This document shows positions 10,922-22,715 of a stretch of DNA of 64,000 nucleotides, piece after piece; positions within the stretch are counted from its first letter, which is position 1, and the number at the start of each line of letters is the position of its first letter. The notes under the pieces were generated by a model, which made no database searches, was not told where the DNA came from, and saw nothing but the letters and a program-made list of their open reading frames with translations. The translations under genes and the position numbers were made by a program. This stretch comes from Cloeon dipterum (Eukaryota > Arthropoda > Insecta > Ephemeroptera > Baetidae): positions 1,974,501-2,038,500 of the forward strand of contig NC_088787.1 of assembly GCF_949628265.1 (NCBI RefSeq). The letters are read 5' to 3'.

Positions 10922-11815
10922 TCACCCAGCAGCCAAGCGTCGTTTGTCCCCCCTCCTTCCCCTCTTTTGGCACTCTGGCTGCTTCTCCTTAAGTGCCACC
11001 GCTAGCTGCCAACCGCGCATGCGCACTTGTGCCATCTGGCCCCGCCCAATACTTTACAAGCATGCACGTCAGGTGTTTGGCCCGCAAAAATCAGCTTGCT
11101 TAAGGACGGTACAACTAGGACTGGCGGAAACCACCATTTTCCCGTCTGTAAGAGTGGTGGTGTCCGCCAGTCCTAGTTGTACCGTCCTTAAGCTTGCCTA
11201 CATTCGCGATTCCAAGTCAAAATAATTGAAATTTAAAGTTGTTTTTTTTAAACAAAAATTTGGTTAAATTTTTTCGATTTCTGTTAAACTTTTATTTTCC
11301 TCTTTTACAAATTCTAATTATTAATATTTTTTAAATTTAAAGATTATTTACTGGCATGCGTAATTTTTATTAATATCAAGATTTATGCCGTCAAGTGGCT
11401 CGCGATAACATAACGAAAACGCGAAGTTTCTTAGCCCCCAAAATAGGAAATAATGTAATAATAATTGCACTCACCCGAAAATGTGGACGTCGGCCGCGGG
11501 TCAGCCGAGGTCCACGGAGGCCGTCTGGTGGTCGCTGGCCTCTCAGTCATCAAGCGCGGCTGCAGACCGGCACCGCGCACGTCCTCCTCCCGTCACTGCC
11601 AGTTAAAGACTGACGTCACTGACGAGAGTAGGAGAAGCGAAGCAGCAGACAGACATAAAAAGAGGGGAAGGAGTGGGGGCAATGATCGCTTGTTCGCTCC
11701 CCACTCCTTCCCCTCTTTTGCTGACTCTGGCTGCTTCTCCTTAAGTGCCACCACTAGCTGCCAACCGCGCATGCGCATTTGTGCCGTCTGGCTCCGCCTC
11801 CTTCTTCACACGCAG
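10668..11815. repeat. Tandem duplication of a promoter-like, GC-rich block
   Basis: Block 10668-11055 is repeated in direct orientation at 11433-11810 at roughly 85-90% identity by eye. Shared parts include the minus-strand donor ACTCACCCGAAAATGTG, GTCGGCCGCGGGTCAGCCGA, CATCAAGCGCGGCTGCAGAC and CCGCGCATGCGCA. The last is the palindromic NRF-1 type motif (about 11015 and 11767). The second copy also has a perfect CRE, TGACGTCA, near 11613. Confidence 0.8.
11098..11193. repeat. 96-bp near-perfect hairpin
   Basis: GCTTAAGGACGGTACAACTA continues as GGACTGGCGGAAACCACCA and is matched by its complement ending in ACCGTCCTTAAGC. The stem is about 39 bp with one mismatch and a loop of about 16 nt. 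A diverged single arm (CTAGGACTGGTGGACACCGCC) lies at about 11838-11860 beside the second copy of the tandem duplication. It could be a MITE remnant or a structured RNA. Confidence 0.8.
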
Positions 11816-11869
11816 CACTAAGGACGATAATATGTAACTAGGACTGGTGGACACCGCCATTTTTACAAT

Positions 11870-13305
11870 TATATTTCAAGTCCATTATTTCAATATAATT
11901 TTACAAGTTTTTAGGAGTGTCTGGGAGGTTTTATTCAGGATTAATGATTTTTCGCGCCTCGGCCACCCTTGACACACTTTGCGGGCGGCGGGGGTGGTTT
12001 TTTGGGGTGACAACCGTCGATAAAATTTAGGCGCAATAGCGAGTATATGGGAGGAGGGTTTTAATTGGGTTGTAACCGTTTTAAAGTGATCAATCTTGAA
12101 ATTATGAATATGCTAGAAATAGAGAAGCAATTAATTTCCTTGTAAATGACCGGAAATAATTTTGAGCTGATTGTATTTTGGAAAATTTATTAAATTCTAA
12201 TTTCAATTCGTAATTATTTCGATAAAGACTAAAAGAAAATTTTTTCTAGTCGAGAAATCCTGGAACTTTCCTTTTGAGTAATTATTTGAACTTATAAAAT
12301 AATAGTATTCACAAAAATCGTATTTTTCGGGGCATGAATTTTGAGTTTTTTGTCATTTTAGCACAATGCACAAATCGATTATTTTCGTTTCTCTGTCGCA
12401 TTAATGCGGGATCTGGGATGCTGTGTAGCGCGCGATCACACACTTTTTGCGAGCGCTTCAATCTCTCGTGATTCTCCCAGCAGCCACCTGATATTGCAGC
12501 GGCCAGCGCCAACACTTGCTGGCCCAAGTATTCCATGTAATGACGTCATTTTCACTACTGGCAGGTAGATGGCGCCAAATTCAGAAACGATTCGAAGATG
12601 CGATCAACGCTTAATTAATAAAATTCTTTCCAGCAAGTCCGTTTTATTGCAAGTTCAAATCTAGTTCTCTAGAGTGTTGAACCAATTTAGATTGTACGTG
12701 AACACCAGAGCAAATAAGCAGGTTGCGTTTTTTATTGTTTAGGCTTCACCGAGCGTTGAAATTCGGGATCTCTGCGGCATTACAGTGGGACGTAGAAAGG
12801 AAATTCTTTTACTTAAAGGCATCTACTAACTTTATATCTGCTATAAATAACTTTCTAAACACTAGATTTTTAGGAATACAAATTATTTTAAGGCAGTTCA
12901 ATTGTCATTGCATATTTTTTTCGTTTAAAAAGGCTGAAATAGGATGCATGTGGGTCTTTTGGCCAATAGGAACGACGTTTGTCTTTGTAGTTTATTTGTT
13001 TTTTTTTTTTTTTTTTTAGAATTTTATTTATTTGAAAAAACATTACAAGTCCAGCCAATTCAAGACGAATTGACGGCTGGTGCTCGTTCAGCTGCTGCAT
13101 CGCAGCAGCTATTTAACAAAAATAAGAGTGCAACAACATTTTTGTATTTACAAAGTAGTGTGCGAAAAGAAGAACAAAAAAAAAATTAGCCACACGATGA
13201 CAACCAATCCTTCACTTTTTTTGTTCATTTTGTACGTTGTTCACTAAAATGACCTTTGAAATGTATGTTTTTTTGTCAGGCGACCACTACACTGGATTTA
13301 TTTAC
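11870..13305. other. Intergenic
   Basis: No supported exon. It contains a second CRE-like TGACGTCA at about 12540, a T18 run at 13001-13018 and several short open frames without homology or splice context. Confidence 0.5.
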
Positions 13306-13309
13306 TAAA

Positions 13310-13408
13310 TATAAATATTTGAACTGATAGCCACCGGAGAAGCTTGACAGTCATTCTTGCTCAGGCAACTCAGGCTTCACTACTACACAATTTTGGCAGA
13401 GTAAAATG
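13310..13408 (+). promoter_or_regulatory. Core promoter and 5' exon of yellow-like gene 1
   Basis: TATAAATA at 13310-13317, then CAGTC near 13348 as a possible initiator. The leader exon ends at 13408 with AAAATG|GTGAGA. That exon carries an ATG (13406) which splices in frame to exon 2, so translation could start here and add seven residues. Confidence 0.5.
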
Positions 13409-13753
13409 GTGAGAATCAACTAATTCACTGTACAATCTATTAAGAATTAACTTGGAAGAAGAGTTCTTGTACTTCATTCCTATAAATATATCTTAAAATT
13501 AGATTAAAAATACACTTTTTTCGATTGCCGCCGTTTCAGATACTTGATCACTATTTGTACATTTACCTATTCACTTTTTGTATATAGAATCTTAATAAGC
13601 AAATGAAATATTAGTTATAAATCGTGTGAGTTCGATCCTACGCTATTCCACTCATCTTCTCTCTTGCATTTTCGTAGATCCTTTATAGCATTTTCCCAAA
13701 ATGACGGTTGTGTTTTTTGTGCCTTTTGTCAACAGTTGAAAAACGCTGGAGGA

Positions 13754-15619
13754 ATGACGCCATTCTTCGTCGCCATTTTGTTGCTCGGCCTTTCGTCCAT
13801 GGCCACCGCCACGAACTTATTCTCTCAGGTCTTCGAATGGCCCGATGGATTGGACTACGAGTGGCCCTCTGAGGCAAACAGGACACAGGAAGATGAAACT
13901 TTGGAACCAGATGATATTGTGCCTCTTTACATGGCAGCATACGGACCAAAGATCTTCCTCAGTCTTAAGAAATATGGTAATATCCCGATGAGTCTGGTGT
14001 CTCTGCCGACGAGAAGTGCGTCCTCCGCACCTCCGAAACTCACTCCATTCCCTTCGTGGGACATGCATGTAAGTAGAAGAAAAATTCTTCAGCTATATTC
14101 CTGATGTTTCTATAAATTTAAAATAAGATTTTTGAGATTCCTCTTTTTGCAGGAAAATGAAAACTGGGAAAAGTGCAACAAAATTGAAGAAGCCAAAGGG
14201 CTGGAAGTGGACTCCATTGGCAGGCTGTGGGTGCTCGATGAGGCCAGCTCCAAATCCAATTGCAGAGCCAAACTATGGATTTTTGATTTAAACTCCAATA
14301 AAACCGAACTCGTTCATCATTTCTATTTTCACGACCCGATACACGACTTGGTGCTGGACGAAACGCCAAACGGAACCTTCGCCTACATCTCGCGTCAGAG
14401 TAAACAACACATTGTCGTGTTTAGTTTGGAGCAAAATGAATCTTGGAAGGTGAACACGTCAGGACTCGCGGTTTCGTCCATTGCCCTATCCCCTAAGAAT
14501 CAGGAACCGAGAACGCTCTACCTCAGCGAATACGAATCCAGTGAACTGTATTCAATTTCCGTCGCCGCTCTCCGCAACGGAACTCGAACTGCAAATCCGG
14601 AACTAATCGGAAACTGGACTGCAAAGCAATCGTATAGAATGCTATTGGACAACCACGGGACAATGTATGCCGCCTTTCAGTGGGAAAACTACACATCTTC
14701 TTGGAACTCTTCCCAGCCATTTCAGGAGCAGCGTTTTTATGAGGTAATTTAAGTCACCTGATCGGGAAAGTAAAATAATCTTACACCAAATTTTTAATTG
14801 AAAAGAACCTATCTAATTTATTTAAATACAGTGATGGAAAAAATGTTTAAATTCTACTAAGTCGGGGGTGATAATTATTTCTTTAAAAGAATGTAGCTAG
14901 AAAGTATATATTTGTTGGAGGGAATAAAACTTGTTTTAATTTAACATGATCTAAAACTTTTGCTTGGTTTTAGGCCGCTGATCTTCTTCCATTTTATTGG
15001 CAATTCACTTTTTCCTTGGGCCAAAGTGGATCTCTCTGGATGATGGTGTTTGATGAATATAGTAATCCAAGATACGCGCTCTTGAAGGCTGAAATAGGAG
15101 CAAAGTCATACATCTTCGAGGATCTGCCTGGTAAGGTTTATTTATTTGATTTTTTAATATTCGGGTGAAGCCAACCCAATAATCTACCCTCTTTATATTA
15201 ATTTAAAAAAAGAATTATTTTAATCGAATTTTTCCCAAGCACATTTTTGCTTATGTTTGTAGATTTAACTTTGATTATAAATTATGGTTGGAGTATCTAT
15301 TGATGCTTGAAAAAACATACGCCATAGGCCATCCATTTCAAGCCAACTGCTCAAAATCCATTTTGCTGTTGTCATTCCAGAAGAATCCATTTTGTGGCAC
15401 CTGTTTGGCATCATTCTGTCCGGCTCCATCGTATTTAGTGTGGTCATTTTTTGGCGCAACCTGAGACAGAAGAGGATCAATTCCCTTTCCCGAATCATCA
15501 CTAAAGAGCTCACCAAATACCGCACCACGAGTCCCACAATGACGTTTATTCCACGCCCACTCTCTCCTGATCTCAATATAAGAGCAGCCGAAAAATCCAA
15601 GCTTGGAACCGACGATTAG
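13754..15619 (+). CDS. Yellow/MRJP-family protein with C-terminal membrane anchor (gene 1)
   Basis: Coding exons 13754-14068, 14153-14743, 14974-15130 and 15381-15619 join in phase to 433 aa. A signal peptide (MTPFFVAILLLGLSSMATA) is followed by the Yellow-type start FEWPDGLDYEWPS, then GLEVDSIGRLWVLD, HDLVLDETPNGTFAYI and SLWMMVFDEY near the end of the propeller. These are hallmarks of the major-royal-jelly/Yellow domain. The last exon adds a hydrophobic helix (LFGIILSGSIVFSVVIFW) and a basic tail of about 50 residues, whereas most family members are secreted. The tail has one tyrosine and no SH2-type motif. Many N-glycosylation sequons are present. An AATAAA lies at 15704. The start at 13754 is chosen for its signal peptide. 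Confidence 0.88.
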
Positions 15620-15703
15620 AGTCCGCGATTAATTTGGAGAAGCGTCTCGTGCTCCATGTCCAATAATTTTAAGACATTCCTAATCGTGTTTCATTTGTAT
15701 TGG

Positions 15704-15709
15704 AAATAA
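15704..15709 (+). terminator. Polyadenylation signal of yellow-like gene 1
   Basis: AATAAA, 85 bp after the stop codon. Confidence 0.7.
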
Positions 15710-15719
15710 ATTATGTGTT

Positions 15720-16373
15720 TAACCCTTTATTTAATGCTATTTTTGTTCAATTCATTTCACCTATTTTTCTTGTAAAACTTAGCACTTTTCAATAAGGTTA
15801 ATTTCGTAATCAGAAAAGGCTTCCCTGCATTGTGTATTATGTTGTGTTAGTCACAGAAAGCGATAAAAAAATAATCAGGAACTGTGAAATGCATGTACCT
15901 GCGATTTCCATCTAGGGACACGAATGAAAGAGCCTCTCTCGATCAGTCTTTCAGGTTGACATATAATTTTAAGGAAGTCCATTTATTCCTCGACCTATCG
16001 TTGTGCAGAGGAAATGAAAAAAAGTAAGTTGAAACCAGTCAAAATATGCCGTCTTTTGCGCCTGTATTTTCGAAACAATTCGAGTGCAACCTGCGATACT
16101 CTATTGTCCAGCAGGTTGCATTATATTCTCCTACATTCGAGCAATAGAACATTAAAAAGGAGCGAACAGTTTTTATTTTAATTAACCGGACAAGAAATAA
16201 ACTTCCAAAACATTGTTGTGCATAATCCTACATACGTACTTTGTAGAAAACGAAACATTATTAAAATATTTTTATCTAGATTTTATTGAAGCAACTGCTA
16301 TAAATTATTTCAATTATTTTTGCATCATCTGGATTGTTCTGTTGTTGGATAGAGGAACGCATTTTCTGCACCT
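15720..16373. other. Intergenic
   Basis: About 650 bp between the 3' ends of convergent genes. No exon or repeat recognised. Confidence 0.5.
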
Positions 16374-17036
16374 TTATTTTTTGCAGATAAACCATAAGAG
16401 GGCGCAGAATGCTCCCACATATCCACCTAAAAACAAATTGTTGGTGTTATCGTTAGAGCAGATACTAATTGCTGGAAAAACGCTTACTGTAAAAAACACA
16501 ATTAAAAAATAAGGAATAGTCTTCCTCGGACAAGATGCTACTTGCAATTGGATACACAAGTAAACCAGAAATCATTAAGCCAAAAATTGCAGCCCAATGG
16601 TTCCAAACGGATTTGCTGATGAGCACGGTGATCAGACACCCAAAAATGTGGTAAACAGAGCAACCTAAAACTACAATTAAATTACAATTAAGAAAGTATA
16701 AGATATTTTCAAATGAACTTATCAAAAAGAAGATTTTTGTAAACACTGAATCGCTCTCTGCATTGTGTGATTTATCCTGAGATATTTAAAGACAATTTAT
16801 TAGCAAACACCGCAATATTTAATAAAAGAATTTACCTCAACAACGAGTGGATCGAATTTAAGTGGTATTTTCGTGGCCAATTCCAAAGTTTCAGGGTTTG
16901 GCTTCATTCCTGGAGTGTTTGAAGCCTCGGACTCCTGTTGAAATTTAGAAAAATAAATGTTAAGGATATTTTGGCCCTGAATACAAACCATTATTGGAAT
17001 AACGTAAAGTGCAGTGTTCGTTCGAGGTTGCTCCAT
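16374..17036 (-). CDS. Small multi-pass membrane protein, tandem copy A
   Basis: Exons 17036-16989, 16934-16836, 16776-16488 and 16426-16374 join in phase to 162 aa. The first 60 or so residues are hydrophilic (start MEQPRTNTALYVIP, then KIPLKFDPLVV). Three or four membrane segments follow (IFFLISSF..., LIVVLGCSVYHIFGCLITVL, WAAIFGLMISGLLVYPIA and the last exon, YVGAFCALLWFICKK). The stop comes right after the last helix, while copy B continues for 21 more residues. The homologous tail is still visible beyond the stop but out of frame. Family not recognised; topology resembles tetraspan MARVEL or MS4A proteins only in outline. Confidence 0.72.
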
Positions 17037-17900
17037 ACTTTGCCAGATAAAAAAGCGATTCAATGGAGCAGGAACGAAATAGCTATGACTTAAATGTTTT
17101 CGGTATTTTACGCTACTGCTATAGATTTTAAAAAGAGTGGGGAAAAAATTCCAATATTTTAGAGTTCCTCTGTTTTCTGAAGTCAGAAAAATAGAGCTTC
17201 AAATTATGAGAAACATGTTATCGTCTAAATGCCATGAAAATTGCGTTTTGATTTTTTTTAGTTGATTATACAAACTTTCTGTGTGCTGCCACTTAGGCCA
17301 AAGAAGGATATGTCTTGAATTGAGAATTGCTCCAGAACTCCTGTAATCTCCCAGGAATTCCCAGTGCAAGGAGCAAAATCTTTTCGAGGCAGCCACGGTC
17401 CGGAGGGAAGCAGGAATTACCGGGAGAAGATTTTAAAACGAAAAAATTGGAAATGAGGTAAAAACTCCGTCAGCTTGAAGGAGAGGCACCTTATCCTTTC
17501 ACTAGGTCTGTTATTTATCATATTCAGGCCAAATTAAACAGTCGAAATTATTTAGACGGCATATTTCGTATCAATTCATAGTCGTTTTTTGTTCGTAAAC
17601 TGCTTAAAAATATTGTGTTTCATTTTTATTAAGTTTGCGTGTTTACAGATGTACCAGAGCGCGCGGACACCACGAATAGCGTAGGGAATATCCTTTTAAA
17701 AGAAAAAAAAAATCAGAAAGAATCCGGAAAATACACCAAAAATTAACTTAGTAATCTGATTTGTCCACGAAAATCAATTCCATTTTTTTTCATATGGTAT
17801 TTTCGTTTTCTGCGTGTAGTGTCCTATAATCCTACATATTTTATTGAAAATGGAAAATAATAATTTGTAAATTGTGATCCAGAGTTTATTCAAGCAAATG
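17037..17900. other. Spacer between the tandem membrane-protein genes
   Basis: Upstream region of copy A and downstream region of copy B. Open frames here are short and lack splice context. No repeat recognised. Confidence 0.45.
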
Positions 17901-18632
17901 TTACAAATTATTTCCGTTATTTGCATCGTTTGGATTGTTCTGTTGTTGGATAGGATCTTCTGCACTTTTAGTTTTGTAGATATACCAGGAGATTGCGCAA
18001 AGCATTCCCAAAAATCCACCTAAAAACAAATTATTTTATTTGTTAGAACAGATTCTAATTATTGGAAAAGCACTTACTGTATAAAACACAATTAAAAATT
18101 AAAGAAAGGTCTTCCTCGGACAATTTGCTACTTGCAATCGGCCACAGAAGAAAATCAGAAATCAATACGCCAAAAAACGCCGCCAAATGGTTCAGCGGGG
18201 AATTGCTGCTGAACACGATGACTATTAACCCTAAAACGTTGTAAATAGAGCAGGCTAAAACAACAATTAAATTACATTCAAGAAGGTTTAAGATATTTTC
18301 AAATTTACTTATCAACACGAAGATGAAAACACAGATTTTTTTACACATCGATGAATCGCGTTCGAAAGCGGCATGCTGCGAGTTATCCTAAAAATTATTG
18401 TTTAGCAAACACCGCTATTTATTGAGAAATTAAGAACTCACCGCAGCAACCAGTGGATCGAATTTAAGTGGCATTTTCGTGGCAAATTCCAAAGATTCAG
18501 GGTTTGGCTTCGATTCCGGAGAGTGTGGAATAACCTCGGACTCCTGTTTAAAATATAAGATTAATATACGTTAAAGATATTTTGGCTCTGAATACAAACT
18601 ATTGGAATGACGCAAGTTTGAGGTTGCTCCAT
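17901..18632 (-). CDS. Small multi-pass membrane protein, tandem copy B
   Basis: Exons 18632-18600, 18543-18442, 18387-18078 and 18019-17901 give 187 aa. Exon order, phases and sequence parallel copy A: MEQPQTCVIPI, then PNPESLEFATKMPLKFDPLV, then NLIVVLACSIYNVLG and LNHLAAFFGVLISDFLLWPIA. The tail after the last helix is polar and Asn-rich (DPIQQQNNPNDANNGNNL). There is no signal peptide, so the N-terminus is probably cytoplasmic. Tandem duplication with conserved splicing supports a real gene; function unknown. Confidence 0.75.
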
Positions 18633-20380
18633 GTTTCGCCTTTATCAAATATAAAAACGATTCAACGAAGGAACGAAATAGTTGTGACTATAAAATAATG
18701 TTATCAATTTATTATTACGCTAGTGCTGTAGATTTTAAAAAATAGTGGGGGCTCTTTATTTTTATTTCGCTTGAATTTTTAATATTAGAGTAGTTCCTCT
18801 ATTTTCTGAAGTCATTTTATGCAATCTTAAAAATATGCTTTTGTTATTCCGGTAAGCGTTGGGAAAACATATTACAATGAGGCATTGCGTTATAAAAGTG
18901 AGCGTCAGTCTATCATTTGATTGAACGCATCTCAACATTAATTTTGAAAGATGAATGCTACAAAGAGAGTACTCCAAATGGACGAAGTAAGATTCAAAAA
19001 AATTGAACGTCAAGCGGTGGATTAATTCTCATCACTATATTTTTCACTCTCTCGAAAAGACGACGCTCTCGTGATCGTGACCTTTGCCATTTTCTTGTTC
19101 GGCCCCAACGCTAAACGCATATCAATTCCATCCAAGCACTCAACGAGAGGTTGTGAAATAATAAATTAAAAAATAACAATGTAACGACAAAGGAAAAAAT
19201 CACGCGTGTCTGCCATAATTAATGTGAAATTGGTCTGATATTTCGAAGTCAACAAAATGTATTACAACATGTTAGGTAAAATATGCCCCTTGAGTTAATT
19301 TACTGCAAATACACCAAATTATATTTTTTTATTGGGTTACGTGTTCTTCTGCTTTGAACTATTTATCTCTCATCAAGTCAATCAACTAACTGAGCAGCTT
19401 TTTTATAAATAAATACACTCTCTTCCTGCGTCAAGGTTGTTCCAGGAAGAGCACACTAATCCGTAAATTAAAGGCATTCACATAAATTTACCTAATAAGC
19501 CTCAGACACGAGCAGAGTTTGCTTTAAAATACCATGTCAGTGCCGGCCGAGAGTGAGTGAAATCGCGCGTGTTTGCATTTTTAAAAGACGCCGGCTGCCA
19601 GCGCGAACGAGACTCTTATTCCCCTGCGACACAGAACTGAGAAAAAAACGTAAAAATCCCCAGAAGTGATAGCTCACTGCTATTTTAGACTATTCACTAT
19701 CAGGATTTTTAAATTTGATTAAAAAGTTTTCTTTAAATTTGGTTTTGGAGCGTGTGTAGTGGATTCTTATCAATATATCTTTCACTCTCTCTCGTGACCG
19801 TGACCTTTGCCATTTTCCCTCACTCAGCGACGTAAAATTTAAAAAAAAAACACGTGAGCAAGATAATGTGTGGCAGTCAGGGGGTTCATCAGAGTTATTT
19901 AATGGATTATTTTTCGCGTTGTTATTTTAACCAGTTAAAATCAAATTAGTCCTTTTTTTAATTAATTTACTACATACACTCGCTCTCCACATTTTTATTT
20001 TTGGGTTCAATTTTTTCTCTCTTGTATAATTGTTTATCGCAGATAGAGATGGAGAGAGGTCAAGATCAAAGTGACAAAGTAGCCTTTTTGACCTCTTATT
20101 GTGCGATGCTTATAAATTTCTTGCGGCACGTAACTCAATTATTTTAATAATTACAATTATATAGAGTAAATTCATAAAAATAATCAATACTATTATTGGA
20201 CAGTCTATGAGTTTAAAACTCACATAATCATTGACCTCGCTCCCATATCAGCATAGAAATTATCCAAAACCCCGAATTAGGCCATGTAGCTGCTTGGCAA
20301 CAGCAACCGAGCATCTATTATCTTCGCAGTTTACTCGTTGCCCTTGAAACAAAATCGTTTGCCCTTTCCTTTGCGGATCT
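18633..20380. other. Intergenic with a dispersed direct repeat
   Basis: Long AT-rich gap. A segment around 19020-19105 (TTTTTCACTCTCTCG..., GTGACCTTTGCCATTTTC) recurs at about 19760-19820. No gene is supported. The 3' end of this gap holds regulatory DNA of yellow-like gene 2. Confidence 0.45.
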
Positions 20381-20387
20381 TGTCTGA

Positions 20388-20448
20388 TATAAAAAGGCGC
20401 TCGTGAATAATGCGATCAGTCTAAAACAGCAGCGGACCATCTCTTCTG
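20388..20448 (+). promoter_or_regulatory. Core promoter and leader exon of yellow-like gene 2
   Basis: TATAAAAA at 20388-20395 and the arthropod initiator TCAGT at 20416-20420 are about 30 bp apart, the canonical spacing. A non-coding leader exon runs to 20448 (TCTTCTG|GTAAGA) and splices to 20732. Confidence 0.75.
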
Positions 20449-20738
20449 GTAAGAAATCACTTTTTCTTGTTCTATTTAGCTCCGTGACAATTGTTGCAAC
20501 CAATTGTCACATGACTGTTCATCTGCGGTGGAAATTTTTATAAAATCATTAACCTGAGACAACCAAATCACAGTTCTATTTGAAAATTTTAAATTTAGTA
20601 TTTTTTTTATTATTTGTGAGTGTATTCATCGCGTTTTATGCATGTTTCCCCTTTTAAAATTTTGTTTGCTCTACATTATTTCTATATCGCGGCTGCATAT
20701 TTTATAAGGGTTTCGTTCCTTTTGTCTACAGTTTAAAC

Positions 20739-22233
20739 ATGACTCCATTTTCCGTCGCCATATTCTTGCTGGGCCTTTCATCGCTGGCCGCCGCCACCAA
20801 CTTCACCCAAGTCTTCGAATGGAAAGAATTGGACTTCGAGTGGCCGTCAGAGGCGAGCAGGGCAAAGGCCTTAGAGGACGGAACTTACGACCCGGCGAAA
20901 ATTTATCCTCGTTACATTGCTGTCCACGGTTCAAGAATCTTCCTCAGCCTTAAGGAATCGATTAGCATTCCGGCGACTCTGGTGTCTCTGCCGACGAGCA
21001 GCGCCTCCTCCGCACCTCCGAAGCTCACCCCTTTCCCTTCGTTGGACTTGCATCTGAATGTAAGTAGCAAATAAAAATTATATTTCAGAGTACAAAGTAA
21101 AGGGGAATATCTGCCATTTGCGCAATTCATGATTATTTTCGGAAAAGCCAACAACTCGATATATCGTTTTGCAGGAATCGGGAAACTGCGAAAAGATCAA
21201 CCGGGCAGAAGGGCTGCAAGTGGACTCCGTTGGCAGGTTGTGGGTGCTCGATCAGGGACTCTCTGCTTCCAATTGCAGTGCCAAACTATGGATTTTCAAC
21301 TTAAACAACAACGAAACCGAACTGATTCATCGATTTTCCTTCACTGACCAGATGCACGACTTGGTGATCGACGAAACACCCAACGGAACCTTCGCCTACA
21401 TCGCGCGGTGGAGTGAACCACACATCGTCGTGTTTAATTTGGAGAGGAATGAATCTTGGATCGTGGACACGCCAGGAGTCGAGGTTGTGTCCATCGCCAT
21501 GTCCCCTAAGGAGGAACGGAGACAGCTCTACCTCGAAGAGCTGTACAAGGATGAATTGTTTTCAATTAGTGTCGCCGCACTCCGCAACGGAACTCGAACA
21601 GCAGAACCGGAACTAATCGGAAAGTGGAAAGGAACACCATATAGAATGCTGGTGGACAACCACGGGACCTTGCATGCCGCCATTTTGTCGGAGGATTACG
21701 CTTCATCTTGGAACACATCCCAGCCTTTTAAGGAGCAACGTTTTTATGAGGTACGAAATAAATCAATTTAAATAATTTCTTATTTGTGATCAGAATATAA
21801 TTATCTGCCCTGCATCTCACTGTTTTAAATAATTCCGCTTAATTTCAATGAATTTCGATTGCTAAGTTGGTTCATTGCTTTGTTTTAGGTCGCTGATCTG
21901 GATTATATTTGGCCGTTTACTTTTACCTTGGACCAAATTGGAACTCTTTGGATGACAGTGTTTGATAACACAAAAACGCCAAGATTCAGGATTTTAAAGG
22001 CCTCGCCAGGTAAATTTCCTTGGCGCTAGTAATTCGGAAATTCGTTACTTAAATACTCCTTCTTTCTCCCTTATTGAATTGCCGCTTGAATTAGTTAAAG
22101 AGTTATCTTGCTCACCCTGAAATTTTCTCGAAAATTAGTCAATAATAGAACCCTCGATTTAAAAAAATATCACGTTATTTGTATTAATCAATGTTCTTTA
22201 ATTTTAGAATGGCCCAAGAGTAATACTGCCTAA
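20739..22233 (+). CDS. Yellow/MRJP-family protein, secreted form (gene 2)
   Basis: Exons 20739-21059, 21175-21750, 21889-22009 and 22208-22233 give 347 aa. The signal peptide MTPFSVAIFLLGLSSLAAA is nearly the same as in gene 1. FTQVFEWKELDFEWPS, GLQVDSVGRLWVLDQG, HDLVIDETPNGTFAYI and GTLWMTVFDNTKTPRF mark the Yellow domain. Splice sites and phases match gene 1. The last exon codes only eight residues, then stops. The membrane helix and tail present in the other three copies are absent, so this product should be released. Confidence 0.85.
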
Positions 22234-22715
22234 GGTCTGGAGAGTCCCTTTGCAAGGTTGGATGGAAAACTGCGACCCACCCTGGCTATGCGTCCACGGC
22301 ACCTTCGACCATCCCTGCCCACCCGACCTCATGCAAAGAACGATTGTAGCCTCGAGTAGTGATTTTAGTTGGGATATTAAATGTTTACTGGGAAGTTATT
22401 TGCGAGTTTTTCTTTACACCAAAAACCTGAACAGCATTAGTTTTTTAATACTCTGAGTGCGAATTTTAAGTCGATCAACTCTTTTAGCAGCTCTATTAAA
22501 ACGCCAAAAAAGAAAAAAAAATTGTTGCACATTTTGGAATTTTTAAGGTCGAAACTACCCTCCGTCCGGCTCATAGGGGAATGGAGAGGAAATCACGGAT
22601 GGCTTAGCACATCAAATAATTATATTTAAAACAAGTTTTTCCCCTAAAATAATTACAAAACACATGTTGAAGAGGATATTATATCTTATCTTATAAAAAT
22701 GCCATCAGTTGGTGC
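22234..22715. other. Short gap between convergent yellow-like genes
   Basis: The 3' flank of gene 2 meets the 3' flank of gene 3. No second hydrophobic exon for gene 2 is visible. A minus-strand AATAAA-like cluster was not clear. Confidence 0.45.

Noticed and set aside
10698-11225. Plus-strand open frame (175 aa)
   Set aside because: Lies across a duplicated block whose second copy does not keep the frame, and it runs through the 96-bp hairpin.
12309-12536. Minus-strand open frame of 75 aa with protein-like composition
   Set aside because: No recognised family, no clear splice sites leading to further exons, and no second copy for comparison.
13630-13655. GTTCGATCC resembling a tRNA B box
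   Set aside because: No A box or acceptor-stem pairing at the required distance.
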